Below, piece by piece: positions 1 through 7,974 of a DNA stretch of 14,461 nucleotides. Each line of letters opens with the position of its first letter. Within the stretch, counting starts at the first letter, position 1. A program made the position numbers and the translations under genes. The notes below the pieces were generated by a model. The model did no database searches and was not told where the DNA came from. It saw only the letters and a list, made by a program, of their open reading frames with translations. The DNA comes from Sediminibacterium ginsengisoli (lineage in GTDB: Bacteria > Bacteroidota > Bacteroidia > Chitinophagales > Chitinophagaceae), in NCBI GenBank assembly GCA_945860335.1, contig CAMAQW010000023.1, forward strand, positions 1 through 14,461, written 5' to 3'.

Positions 1-1413
1 ATTAAACTGAACAGATAAAGTAGGATCATTCCACGGCTTACCTAACACCTCGTTGTTTGAAACTTCAAACATACCATCGGTTTTTTTGGGATCTTGTAAC
101 CAGTAGGGTTGAAATTGATTTTTTGCAACTACTGGAACCAGGCTTACCGTGAAATTGTAATTTTTATTTTGAATCAATTGTTGTCCAACCTGCTTTTTAA
201 ATGATTGATTGGTTACAATAATATTTTCTAAAGTAACACTAGCAGTAGACCTGTTATTAATTGCACAAGTAAAACTAACCGTATCGCCTTGAACCGCTTT
301 TTCAGAAACTGTAATTGCCTCCAAAGACAAACCCGCTGCTGCTTCAATAATTTGTTGAACAGCTTGCAACTTATGAGACTTCCACACCGATTCAGGTAAT
401 GCTTTTATTTGTTTATAAATACCAACAAGTATAGGTAGTGATAGTGCCGGCTGCAAAGGATTGTATGCGGCAATGGCAGCATCAATCGATGCTGAAATAC
501 CGCTTGCATGTTGCCCAAGCCTGGTCCAATCAAGTGTAACTCCATCTAGTAAACTTTGCGAAGGTGCTTCTCCTAAAATGGTGGTAAAATATTCTAGCAC
601 TTCTCCTTTTCGGCGAGGCCTTCCTTCGCCCTGGCTTTTATGCATACTGCGCGCCTCACCTCCTATTTCTCCATAGCTTTTTCCTTCTAGCGCATTATAA
701 ACGCCTACATCAATTTTAAATTGATCGTTGCTTGTTGTGTTGGCGCCTCCAAAATTAAACGTATTCCAAAGTAGCCTTTTTGCCTGCCAAATAGTAACAC
801 CATTTGTTAGTTGCTCCGGAAATTGACTAGGATCTGCTGCTGCAATAAATGCCTCTCTCGCAATTTGTGCCGAAGCACTATGATGACCATGGCCTGCGCG
901 CGCATCCGGAGGAAAGCGCGCAATAATTACATCTGGCTTGTAATTACGAATTACCCAAACGGCGTCTGCTAAAACTTTTTTACGGTCCCATACCTGAAGG
1001 GCTTCATCCATACTTTTACTAAATCCAAATTCGTAGGCACTGGTAAAATATTGTTCGGCACCATCAATTTCTCTGGCCGCTAATAATTCTTTGGTTCGAA
1101 TCATCCCAAGTTCTATACCCTGTTCTGGCCCAATTAAATTTTGACCGCCATCACCTCTTGTTAAACTTAAATATCCTGTACGGTACATTTTTTCTTTGGC
1201 CAAATAGGGTAAAAAGCTATTATTTTCATCGTCGGGGTGAGCAGCAATATATAATACTGAACCTAATACTTGCAGTTTTCTCAAAGACTGCAAAATAGAA
1301 GCACTTGATAATACGCCACCATTGTTTTGACTTACTTGCTGCGCAATTAGGTTACTAGTAAAAAACTGTAATCCCAAAGAAATGAGCAGGGCAAAAAAGT
1401 AAGATTTTTTCAT
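1..1413 (-). CDS. Secreted PIG-L/LmbE family deacetylase, C-terminus cut by window edge
   Basis: The first 471 codons are present and the frame is open to the window edge. Residues 1-24 form a signal peptide (MKK, then a hydrophobic stretch, cleavage likely at LIA|QQ), so the protein should be exported. The catalytic PIG-L domain follows: AHPDDE at residues 58-63 is the metal-binding and catalytic motif of this family, and GHGHHSAS at 174-181 supplies the second set of zinc-ligand histidines. Families with these motifs remove N-acetyl groups from sugars (GlcNAc-PI, mycothiol precursors, GlcNAc); the substrate here cannot be read from sequence. From about residue 320 the protein continues well past a normal 230-300 aa LmbE. 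Residues about 341-400 look beta-rich and resemble NEW3/CARDB-like accessory domains, which is an inference. The ATG at 1411-1413 is chosen because the signal peptide begins there. It is divergent from ggt. Confidence 0.9.
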   Translation of the reverse strand, partial: MKKSYFFALLISLGLQFFTSNLIAQQVSQNNGGVLSSASILQSLRKLQVLGSVLYIAAHPDDENNSFLPYLAKEKMYRTGYLSLTRGDGGQNLIGPEQGIELGMIRTKELLAAREIDGAEQYFTSAYEFGFSKSMDEALQVWDRKKVLADAVWVIRNYKPDVIIARFPPDARAGHGHHSASAQIAREAFIAAADPSQFPEQLTNGVTIWQAKRLLWNTFNFGGANTTSNDQFKIDVGVYNALEGKSYGEIGGEARSMHKSQGEGRPRRKGEVLEYFTTILGEAPSQSLLDGVTLDWTRLGQHASGISASIDAAIAAYNPLQPALSLPILVGIYKQIKALPESVWKSHKLQAVQQIIEAAAGLSLEAITVSEKAVQGDTVSFTCAINNRSTASVTLENIIVTNQSFKKQVGQQLIQNKNYNFTVSLVPVVAKNQFQPYWLQDPKKTDGMFEVSNNEVLGKPWNDPTLSVQFN

Positions 1414-1528
1414 AGCTATTAACTGGCCTTGATGGACGGACATTTAAATCATGTACGGTTTGTTAAACAATGCGTGAATGTAACAAAAAATGGCCCAGAT
1501 TTAACCAAAAATTGAGTAATTTTCAACC
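1414..1528. promoter_or_regulatory. Divergent intergenic region between PIG-L gene and ggt
   Basis: These 115 bases must hold promoters for two divergent genes. Centrally, 1460-1470 is an 11-base palindrome (TTGTT-A-AACAA), which could be an operator or chance in A+T-rich DNA. A TAATTTTC at 1517-1524 is close to the Bacteroidota -7 consensus TAnnTTTG on the ggt strand, but it lies only a few bases from the ATG and has no TTTG at the expected -33 spacing, so I do not call it a promoter. No Shine-Dalgarno sequence is seen for either gene, as is usual in this phylum. Confidence 0.4.
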
Positions 1529-3250
1529 ATGAAATCAACAATCTTTACCCTCCTCTTATTTTGTATCTGCAGTAGCGTTATTGGGCAATATGAAAATGCT
1601 ATTGTTGGTCCTACAAAAGCAGTAAATCCATATCAATATAGCGTTGTAAAATCTGGCACTTTTAATAGAGCCAGTGTATCGAGCGCACACCCGCTTGCAA
1701 GTATGGTAGGTGCCGAAATTATGAAACAAGGTGGTAATGCATTTGATGCAACCATTGCTACCCAATTTGCACTTGCAGTTGTATATCCAGGTGCAGGTAA
1801 TATTGGCGGTGGCGGATTTACACTTGCCAGAAAAAAAGATGGTACCCTTATTGGAATCGAATATAGAGAAGCGGCACCTGCAAAAGCAGGTAGAGATATG
1901 TATTTAGATGCTGCTGGAAATGCTCAAGATGCCCTCTCTCAAAATGGACATTTGGCATCTGGCGTACCAGGTACAGTGGCCGGTATTTTTGCCACTTACG
2001 CACACGCTAAACTTCCGTTTGCAATGCTTATTCAACCTGCCATTGATTTAGCTCGATATGGTTTTGTGATCACAGAAAAAGAAGCCTCAAGTTTAAATGG
2101 AACAAAAAAAGATTTTATACAATATTCTACGAGGCCTTCTGCATTTGTTAAAGAAACAAAATGGAAAGTTGGAGATACGCTTATTCAAGTAGCACTTGCG
2201 AATACCCTTGCAAGAATACAAAAAGAGGGCGCCAAAGGATTTTACGAAGGTGAAACCGCAGCACTTATTGTTGAAGAAATGAAAAGAGGTGGCGGTATCA
2301 TTTCACTAGAAGATTTAAAACAATACAAAGCAAAATCAAGAACACCGATTGTGTTTAATTACAGAGGATACGATGTCATTAGTTTTGCGCCTCCAAGTAG
2401 TGGCGGTATTTTAATTGGTCAGATGCTTAAAATGATTGAACCATTTAATGTTCAAAAAATGGGCTTTCAAACACCAACATCGGTACAACTCATGATTGAA
2501 GCAGAGCGCCGTGCATACGCAGATAGAGCTGCACATATTGGAGATCCTGATTTTTATAAAGTGCCGCAAAAAACACTACTAAGTAGCGCCTATATCAAAA
2601 ATAGAATGTTGGATTATAAGCCAGGCGTTGCAGGTTCAAGCGAGCAAATCGGAGCAGGCGTTGCACCAACCTCCGAAGAAACAACACACTTTAGTGTTAT
2701 TGACCCAGAAGGTAATATGGTTGCTGTAACGACAACGCTTAATGGAGGTTATGGCAACAGAACCGTTGTAGGCGACGCTGGTTTTATTTTAAACAATGAA
2801 ATGGATGACTTTAGTGCTAAACCAGGTAGCCCCAATATGTATGGCGCTATTGGTGGAGAAGCTAACTCAATTGCTCCCTATAAGCGTATGTTAAGTTCCA
2901 TGACGCCAACGCTTTTAACAAAAAACAAAAAGCCATTTTTAACTATTGGAACACCAGGAGGAACTACTATACCTACTTCAGTGTTTCAAGCCATTGTTAA
3001 TCTCGTTGATTTTAACATGAGCTTAGAAGATGCCATTAACAGTCCAAAATTTCATCACCAGTGGCTCCCAGATGAGGTAAGCATCGAAAAAACATTTAAC
3101 CAGAATACCAAAACTGAACTTGAAAAAATGGGATATCGCGTAAAAAGCAGGGGCAGTATTGGCAGAACCGAAGGTATCCTTATTGGACCTACCGGAAAAA
3201 GGATTACAGTTGCCGACAAAAGAGGTGATGACGCTGTAGCAGGATTCTAA
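1529..3250 (+). CDS. ggt: Gamma-glutamyltransferase precursor (glutathione hydrolase)
   Basis: GGT is an N-terminal nucleophile enzyme that hydrolyses glutathione and other gamma-glutamyl compounds or transfers the glutamyl group, usually in the periplasm. The 573 aa length is typical. Residues 1-19 are a signal peptide (MKSTIF, hydrophobic core, cleavage near VIG|QYE). Self-cleavage of the precursor is expected just before Thr385 in EETTHFSV, which becomes the catalytic nucleophile of the small subunit. Other hallmarks are present: Arg113 in EYREAAPAKA (glutamate carboxylate binding), LNNEMDDFS at 421-429, the lid-loop Tyr438 in SPNMYG, SSMTPT at 456-461 and TPGG at 475-478 (oxyanion hole), and FHHQWLPDE at 508-516. 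All residues needed for activity appear intact, so this should be a functional, lid-loop-type GGT. The tamB frame follows closely and is probably co-transcribed. Confidence 0.97.
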   Translation: MKSTIFTLLLFCICSSVIGQYENAIVGPTKAVNPYQYSVVKSGTFNRASVSSAHPLASMVGAEIMKQGGNAFDATIATQFALAVVYPGAGNIGGGGFTLARKKDGTLIGIEYREAAPAKAGRDMYLDAAGNAQDALSQNGHLASGVPGTVAGIFATYAHAKLPFAMLIQPAIDLARYGFVITEKEASSLNGTKKDFIQYSTRPSAFVKETKWKVGDTLIQVALANTLARIQKEGAKGFYEGETAALIVEEMKRGGGIISLEDLKQYKAKSRTPIVFNYRGYDVISFAPPSSGGILIGQMLKMIEPFNVQKMGFQTPTSVQLMIEAERRAYADRAAHIGDPDFYKVPQKTLLSSAYIKNRMLDYKPGVAGSSEQIGAGVAPTSEETTHFSVIDPEGNMVAVTTTLNGGYGNRTVVGDAGFILNNEMDDFSAKPGSPNMYGAIGGEANSIAPYKRMLSSMTPTLLTKNKKPFLTIGTPGGTTIPTSVFQAIVNLVDFNMSLEDAINSPKFHHQWLPDEVSIEKTFNQNTKTELEKMGYRVKSRGSIGRTEGILIGPTGKRITVADKRGDDAVAGF

Positions 3251-3264
3251 TCATTGATATCTGA

Positions 3265-3336
3265 ATAATCAAGAAGCTGAAAAGAAAATTAAAAATAACT
3301 AGAAATATTTTACTCGCTTTTATTGCGGGTATCTTT
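3265..3336 (+). other. Probable N-terminal extension of tamB with non-ATG start
   Basis: The tamB frame is open from just after the TGA at 3262-3264. Translated, it reads IIKKLKRKLKITRN followed by ILLAFIAGIF, which runs straight into the LVLLLLNTSP at the conventional start. This is an ideal positively charged, then hydrophobic, N-terminal membrane anchor, as expected for a TamB protein. No ATG, GTG or TTG exists in this stretch; the candidates are ATA 3265, ATC 3268 and CTG 3277. I infer that one of these is used, or that the assembled base is wrong at one position. CTG at 3277 would give a start reading MKRKLKITRN; ATC at 3268 would give MKKLKRKLK. Confidence 0.6.
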
Positions 3337-6300
3337 TTGGTGCTCCTACTTTTAAATACCAGTCCGGTTCAAAACTATATTGCACAAAAAATCACTGCTT
3401 CGATTTCCAAAAAAATTGGTACAGAAGTTAGCCTCAAAAAAGTTTCTATTTCACCATTTAATAAACTAAATATTGAGGGGGTTTTAATTCGAGATCAAAA
3501 TAAGGACACCCTCCTATTTGCCAACCTGTGTAAAATCAGAATTACAGATTGGTTTTTCTTGAAAGAAAATGTAACACTAAGCTATATTGGCATAGAAGAT
3601 GCAGTTATCAAAACAAACAGAAAAACAAAAAACTGGAATTACGATTTTATTACCACTTATTTTAAAAACAATGATACCACTAGTAAAAGTGGTCGTACGC
3701 AATACGATATCAAAAAAATTGATTTAAAATCTATACGCTTCGAACAAAATGATCAGTGGACAGGATCCTATATAAAAGCAGGTATCGTAAGCTTAGTAGC
3801 TGATTGCAAAAAAATAAATACCACAACCGGGTTCATTAAATTAGGGACTGTTAGCCTCGATCAACCTTCTTTTGTAATGAAAGTAATTCCTGCGTTACAA
3901 CCTAAAAATACCAAAGAAGTAAAAACACCTGCTACAAAACCCAGTACACTCAATATCAATGCAGATGAAATTACTATCAGCAAAGGGGCCCTTGCCATTG
4001 ATAGTGATTTTGAAAAACCATACCCGAATTTTGACGGTGCACACCTTAACTTTTTTGGCATCAACGCTTCCATCAAAAATATTTTTGTATCAGAAAAAGA
4101 AATAAAAGCAGGCATTACGCTTTCGGCCAAAGAAAGATCCGGACTTGTTGTAAAAAAATTAAATACTTCATTTACGTTTAATCCAAACATCATGGAGTTT
4201 GCCAATTTAGACCTTCAAACCAACAGGTCTCGTATTGGTAACTACTATGCTATGAAGTTTACAAACTTTGATAAAGACTTTAGCAAATACATCTCTAATG
4301 TTGTAATGGTTGCGCGTATCAAAGAATCCACTGTTCACACAGACGATATTGCATTTTTTGCCCCTTCCATGTCTATGTTTAAAACAAAGGCGCTACTTTC
4401 TGGTAATTACAAAGGGACTGTTGAGGATTTTACTGTCAATCAACTTCAATTAAGAACTGGAACGAACAGTGTGTTGACGGGTACATTTTCAATGAAAGGT
4501 TTACCAGCAATCGAAAGCACACAAATTACTTTACAACAGGGTTTTGCGCAAAGCAACTACAAAGACCTAGCCCAGTTTATTCCAAGTATTCAAAATATTA
4601 AAAGCCCAAGTTTTGCTTCCTTGGGTACCATTTTGTATAGAGGAGATTTTACAGGGACAGCCTTTGACTTTGTAACCAAAGGAGTATTTAGTACCGCACT
4701 GGGCGGGATCTCTACAGATATCAACTTAAAACTACCCTCTCAAGGAGAGTCTAGCTACAAGGGGAAACTAGAAACTGTCGCATTTAATTTGGGTAAATTC
4801 ACGAACAATACCGATTTAGGCACCATAGACTTTAAAGGTAGCATCGAAGGCAGCAGCTTTGATATTGAAAAACTAAAAACAAGTATTAGTGGAGATATAA
4901 GAGCTATTGAGTACAAAAACTACAATTATAAAAGCATCGTAACTAATGGAACATTCCAGAAAAAATATTTTAGTGGCGATATTATTATCAACGACCCTAA
5001 CTTAAATTTCACGAGCTCTGTAGAAATTAATTTCAATCAAAATGTACCCGCCTTTAATATTGTAGGCGACTTAGCTTACTCAAATTTAAAAGCCCTTAAA
5101 CTCTATCCAAAATTTATTGAAATAACGGGCTTACTAGACGCCAATTTTACAGGAAGCAACTTAGACAACTTTTTAGGAAATGCTAAATTTTTAAACGCCA
5201 ACATCAATGATTCAACTACCAAATTAACGTTCGATTCACTAGCCCTTCAGGCTTCAATGATTGGAAAAGAAAAACTAATCACTTTAAAAAGTAACGATTT
5301 TAATGCAAGCATTAATGGACAGTTTAATGTTGCCGACTTGCCAAAAAGTATTCAATCTTTTTTACACCACTACTACCCTAATTATATAGAGGCGCCCGGC
5401 AAACTCAGTACTGACCAGAACTTTACCATTAAAGCAAATGCAAATTATATAGACCCCTATATTAGTTTATACAATAAAAACTGGAGTGGATTTAATGATC
5501 TCTCATTTGAAGGAACGATAAATACCAAAACCTATCAATTAAGTGCAACCGCAAATATCCCTTATGGGAAAATCAATGACTATGCTATAACAGGCGCTAG
5601 CATTAAAGCCAAAGGAGACAAAAACAACCTCAGCTTATTAACCAATATTGACAATTTTGGGATTGGAGATAGTATTCGTTTTCCCAATTCTATCATTTCG
5701 ATAGATTCGAAAAATGATAAATCAATTGTTCAAGTAAAAACCAGTGCATCGAGCAATTTAAATGACGCCAATTTAGAAGCAGAGGTATACACTTTACAAG
5801 ACGGCCTTCGCATACAGTGGAAGCCATCTAATTTTACTCTGAACAATAAAAAATGGACCCTCGAAAAAGAGGGCGAACTGGTACTTCGAAAAAACTTTGT
5901 ACAAGCTAGTAATGTAAAATTTGTGCAAGGAACGCAAGAAATACTCATTCAAACCGAAGAAGAGGACGGAGGAAACACCAATCAACTAAACATAAAGCTC
6001 AATAACCTTGTCATTGGCGACATTACAAATTTGATGGTCCAACAACCGCGTTTTGAAGGCATTGCCAATGGAAATATTACATTAAAAAATATTTTTTCTG
6101 ATTTAAAAGCAGATGCAAGAATTAATACCAGTCAGCTACGTGTAGACAATGACTCGGTAGGACTTGTAAATATTACTGCTGGTTACGATGCAAAAACAGG
6201 CAACCTTCCATTTTTAGTAGTATCGGATAATAAAGATTATAAAATACGTGCCAACGGCTTTTATAACCTCTCGGATAGCGCACAGCAACCACTCTACACC

Positions 6301-7974
6301 AATATTCAATTAAACGATACCCGCATCAATTTTGTAGAACAGTTCTTAACAGGTATTTTTTCTGATGTAGATGGAAGGGCTACAGGACAGTTAAGCATAC
6401 AAGGCAATCCATCAAGCCCCTCACTTTTAGGCAATGTACTTGTGAAAAATGCAAACTTAAAAGTTGATTACACACAGGTTGATTACAAAATAGACAGCTT
6501 ACGTATTCAATTTTTAGAAGACGGCATTGACTTTGGAAAATTTACCATAAAAGACAAATACAACAATAAAGCAACCGGTTCCGGCAAACTGTATGAAAAG
6601 CAGTTTCAAAATATGGCTTTTGATTTTGATGTTAATACCAATAATTTACTCCTTTTAGATACCAAGGCAAAAGACAACTCACTATTTTATGGTAATGCAA
6701 TAGGTAAGGCCAGTTTTAGCTTTAAAGGACCTTCTACCAATTCAAAAATTACACTAGTAGCAGAATCGACAGATAGCTCCCATATTGTTTTGCCTAACGC
6801 TGTATCTAAAGAATCGGCTTCAGCAGATTTTATTACCTACAAAAAGTACGGTACCGAAATTCAATCAGAAAATAAAACCTCCGATTTTAATTTACTCGTA
6901 GACCTAGATCTAACTGCAAACAACAAAGCAGCCATTGATGTTATTTTAGATGATGTATCTGGTGATATCATTAAAGCAAATGGTAGTGGAAGACTAAAAA
7001 TTAGATCTGGCACTACAGAGCCGCTTACCATTAGAGGTCGCTACAATATTGATAAAGGAAATTATGATTTTAGCTTTCAGTCGCTCATTAAAAAGCCTTT
7101 TGTACTAATACCCAATAAAGGAAATTATATCGAATGGACAGGCGACCCAAACAAAGCAAATATTAAAATTGATGCTCAGTATACTGCAGAGCAAGTAGCC
7201 TTATATGATTTAGTAGGTAACTTAAACATGAGTGGTGCTGTTAAAGGATACCGCGGCCCTGTATATGTGGTTGCACAGCTTAGGGATAAATTAACAAAGC
7301 CTACAATCAGCTTTAAACTAGATTTTCCACAAGGGAGTCCTATCAAAACAGACAATGAACTAGTACAATACTTAACCAGGCTAGAGCAAGATGACAATGA
7401 AATTCTAAAGCAGGTTTCATTTTTAATTGTGTTTAATTCCTTTGCTCCTCCTACTATTGGAAATGGAGGCAATGGTAATGCCAACACCATGTTTGCTACC
7501 ATTGGCGTAAATACACTTTCTCAAATATTAACCAAAGAGATCAATAAAATGTTCTCTAACATGCTTTATAAGCTTACTGGTGACAAGAGTTTAAGATTTG
7601 ATGTGGGAACCTCTTTATATAGCAATGCCGATCTTTTAGGAGCTGCTTCCGGCATCAATACCACAGCATCAAATACAGGCATCAACAGATCCCGTGTGAA
7701 TTTCAAAGTAGGTAAAAGCTTTTTTGAAGATAAAATTGTAGTGACTTTTGGTGGTGACTTAGATTTTAACTTGAGTAATTCGTCGAGTGTTAAAAATGGC
7801 AACTTGCAATGGCTTCCCGATTTAAATATTGAATTCATTCTTACCCAGGACCGTAAATTAAGGGCTATCTTATTTAATAAAAACAGCTTAGACATTAGTG
7901 GATCTAGCTTTGGTAGACGCAACCGTTTTGGTGCCAGTATTTCTTACAGAAGAGATTTTGAAAAGCTATTCTAA
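3337..7974 (+). CDS. tamB: TamB/DUF490-family translocation and assembly module protein
   Basis: TamB-family proteins are AsmA-like inner-membrane-anchored periplasmic bridges, linked to outer-membrane protein assembly and to phospholipid transport between membranes. The 1545 codons counted from the first standard start (TTG 3337) fit this giant family. The N-terminal part resembles AsmA-like sequence (SPVQNYIAQKI, then KIGTEVSLKKVSISPFNKL, a typical opening). A long, Asn/Thr/Ser/Lys-rich body of short repeating beta strands follows, consistent with a hydrophobic beta-taco groove. The C-terminal DUF490 domain covers roughly residues 1080-1545, with TIRGRYNIDKGNYDF near residue 1232, NTMFATIGVNTLSQIL near 1383, and an aromatic C-terminal end (SYRRDFEKLF) typical of Bacteroidota members. 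The TTG start lacks the basic residues and half of the hydrophobic anchor, so the true start is probably 20-24 codons upstream. It follows ggt and ends on a CTAA shared with the convergent gene. Confidence 0.9.
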   Translation: MVLLLLNTSPVQNYIAQKITASISKKIGTEVSLKKVSISPFNKLNIEGVLIRDQNKDTLLFANLCKIRITDWFFLKENVTLSYIGIEDAVIKTNRKTKNWNYDFITTYFKNNDTTSKSGRTQYDIKKIDLKSIRFEQNDQWTGSYIKAGIVSLVADCKKINTTTGFIKLGTVSLDQPSFVMKVIPALQPKNTKEVKTPATKPSTLNINADEITISKGALAIDSDFEKPYPNFDGAHLNFFGINASIKNIFVSEKEIKAGITLSAKERSGLVVKKLNTSFTFNPNIMEFANLDLQTNRSRIGNYYAMKFTNFDKDFSKYISNVVMVARIKESTVHTDDIAFFAPSMSMFKTKALLSGNYKGTVEDFTVNQLQLRTGTNSVLTGTFSMKGLPAIESTQITLQQGFAQSNYKDLAQFIPSIQNIKSPSFASLGTILYRGDFTGTAFDFVTKGVFSTALGGISTDINLKLPSQGESSYKGKLETVAFNLGKFTNNTDLGTIDFKGSIEGSSFDIEKLKTSISGDIRAIEYKNYNYKSIVTNGTFQKKYFSGDIIINDPNLNFTSSVEINFNQNVPAFNIVGDLAYSNLKALKLYPKFIEITGLLDANFTGSNLDNFLGNAKFLNANINDSTTKLTFDSLALQASMIGKEKLITLKSNDFNASINGQFNVADLPKSIQSFLHHYYPNYIEAPGKLSTDQNFTIKANANYIDPYISLYNKNWSGFNDLSFEGTINTKTYQLSATANIPYGKINDYAITGASIKAKGDKNNLSLLTNIDNFGIGDSIRFPNSIISIDSKNDKSIVQVKTSASSNLNDANLEAEVYTLQDGLRIQWKPSNFTLNNKKWTLEKEGELVLRKNFVQASNVKFVQGTQEILIQTEEEDGGNTNQLNIKLNNLVIGDITNLMVQQPRFEGIANGNITLKNIFSDLKADARINTSQLRVDNDSVGLVNITAGYDAKTGNLPFLVVSDNKDYKIRANGFYNLSDSAQQPLYTNIQLNDTRINFVEQFLTGIFSDVDGRATGQLSIQGNPSSPSLLGNVLVKNANLKVDYTQVDYKIDSLRIQFLEDGIDFGKFTIKDKYNNKATGSGKLYEKQFQNMAFDFDVNTNNLLLLDTKAKDNSLFYGNAIGKASFSFKGPSTNSKITLVAESTDSSHIVLPNAVSKESASADFITYKKYGTEIQSENKTSDFNLLVDLDLTANNKAAIDVILDDVSGDIIKANGSGRLKIRSGTTEPLTIRGRYNIDKGNYDFSFQSLIKKPFVLIPNKGNYIEWTGDPNKANIKIDAQYTAEQVALYDLVGNLNMSGAVKGYRGPVYVVAQLRDKLTKPTISFKLDFPQGSPIKTDNELVQYLTRLEQDDNEILKQVSFLIVFNSFAPPTIGNGGNGNANTMFATIGVNTLSQILTKEINKMFSNMLYKLTGDKSLRFDVGTSLYSNADLLGAASGINTTASNTGINRSRVNFKVGKSFFEDKIVVTFGGDLDFNLSNSSSVKNGNLQWLPDLNIEFILTQDRKLRAILFNKNSLDISGSSFGRRNRFGASISYRRDFEKLF

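Noticed and set aside
461..676. Short plus-strand frame opposite the PIG-L gene
   Set aside because: Low-complexity Ser/Pro-rich product, entirely opposite a frame with clear catalytic motifs.
1529..1588. GGT as a lipoprotein (Cys12/Cys14 near the N-terminus)
   Set aside because: The residues before the cysteines do not form a lipobox, and a normal signal peptidase I site follows at VIG|Q.
3337..3339. TTG as the true tamB start
   Set aside because: It cuts the membrane anchor in half and drops all preceding basic residues; it is kept as the feature boundary only because it is the first standard start codon.
3861..4205. Antisense reading frame inside tamB
   Set aside because: Shadow of a strongly supported coding frame; no recognisable domain. 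The same applies to the antisense frames at 5730-5985, 7176-7502 and 7566-7922.
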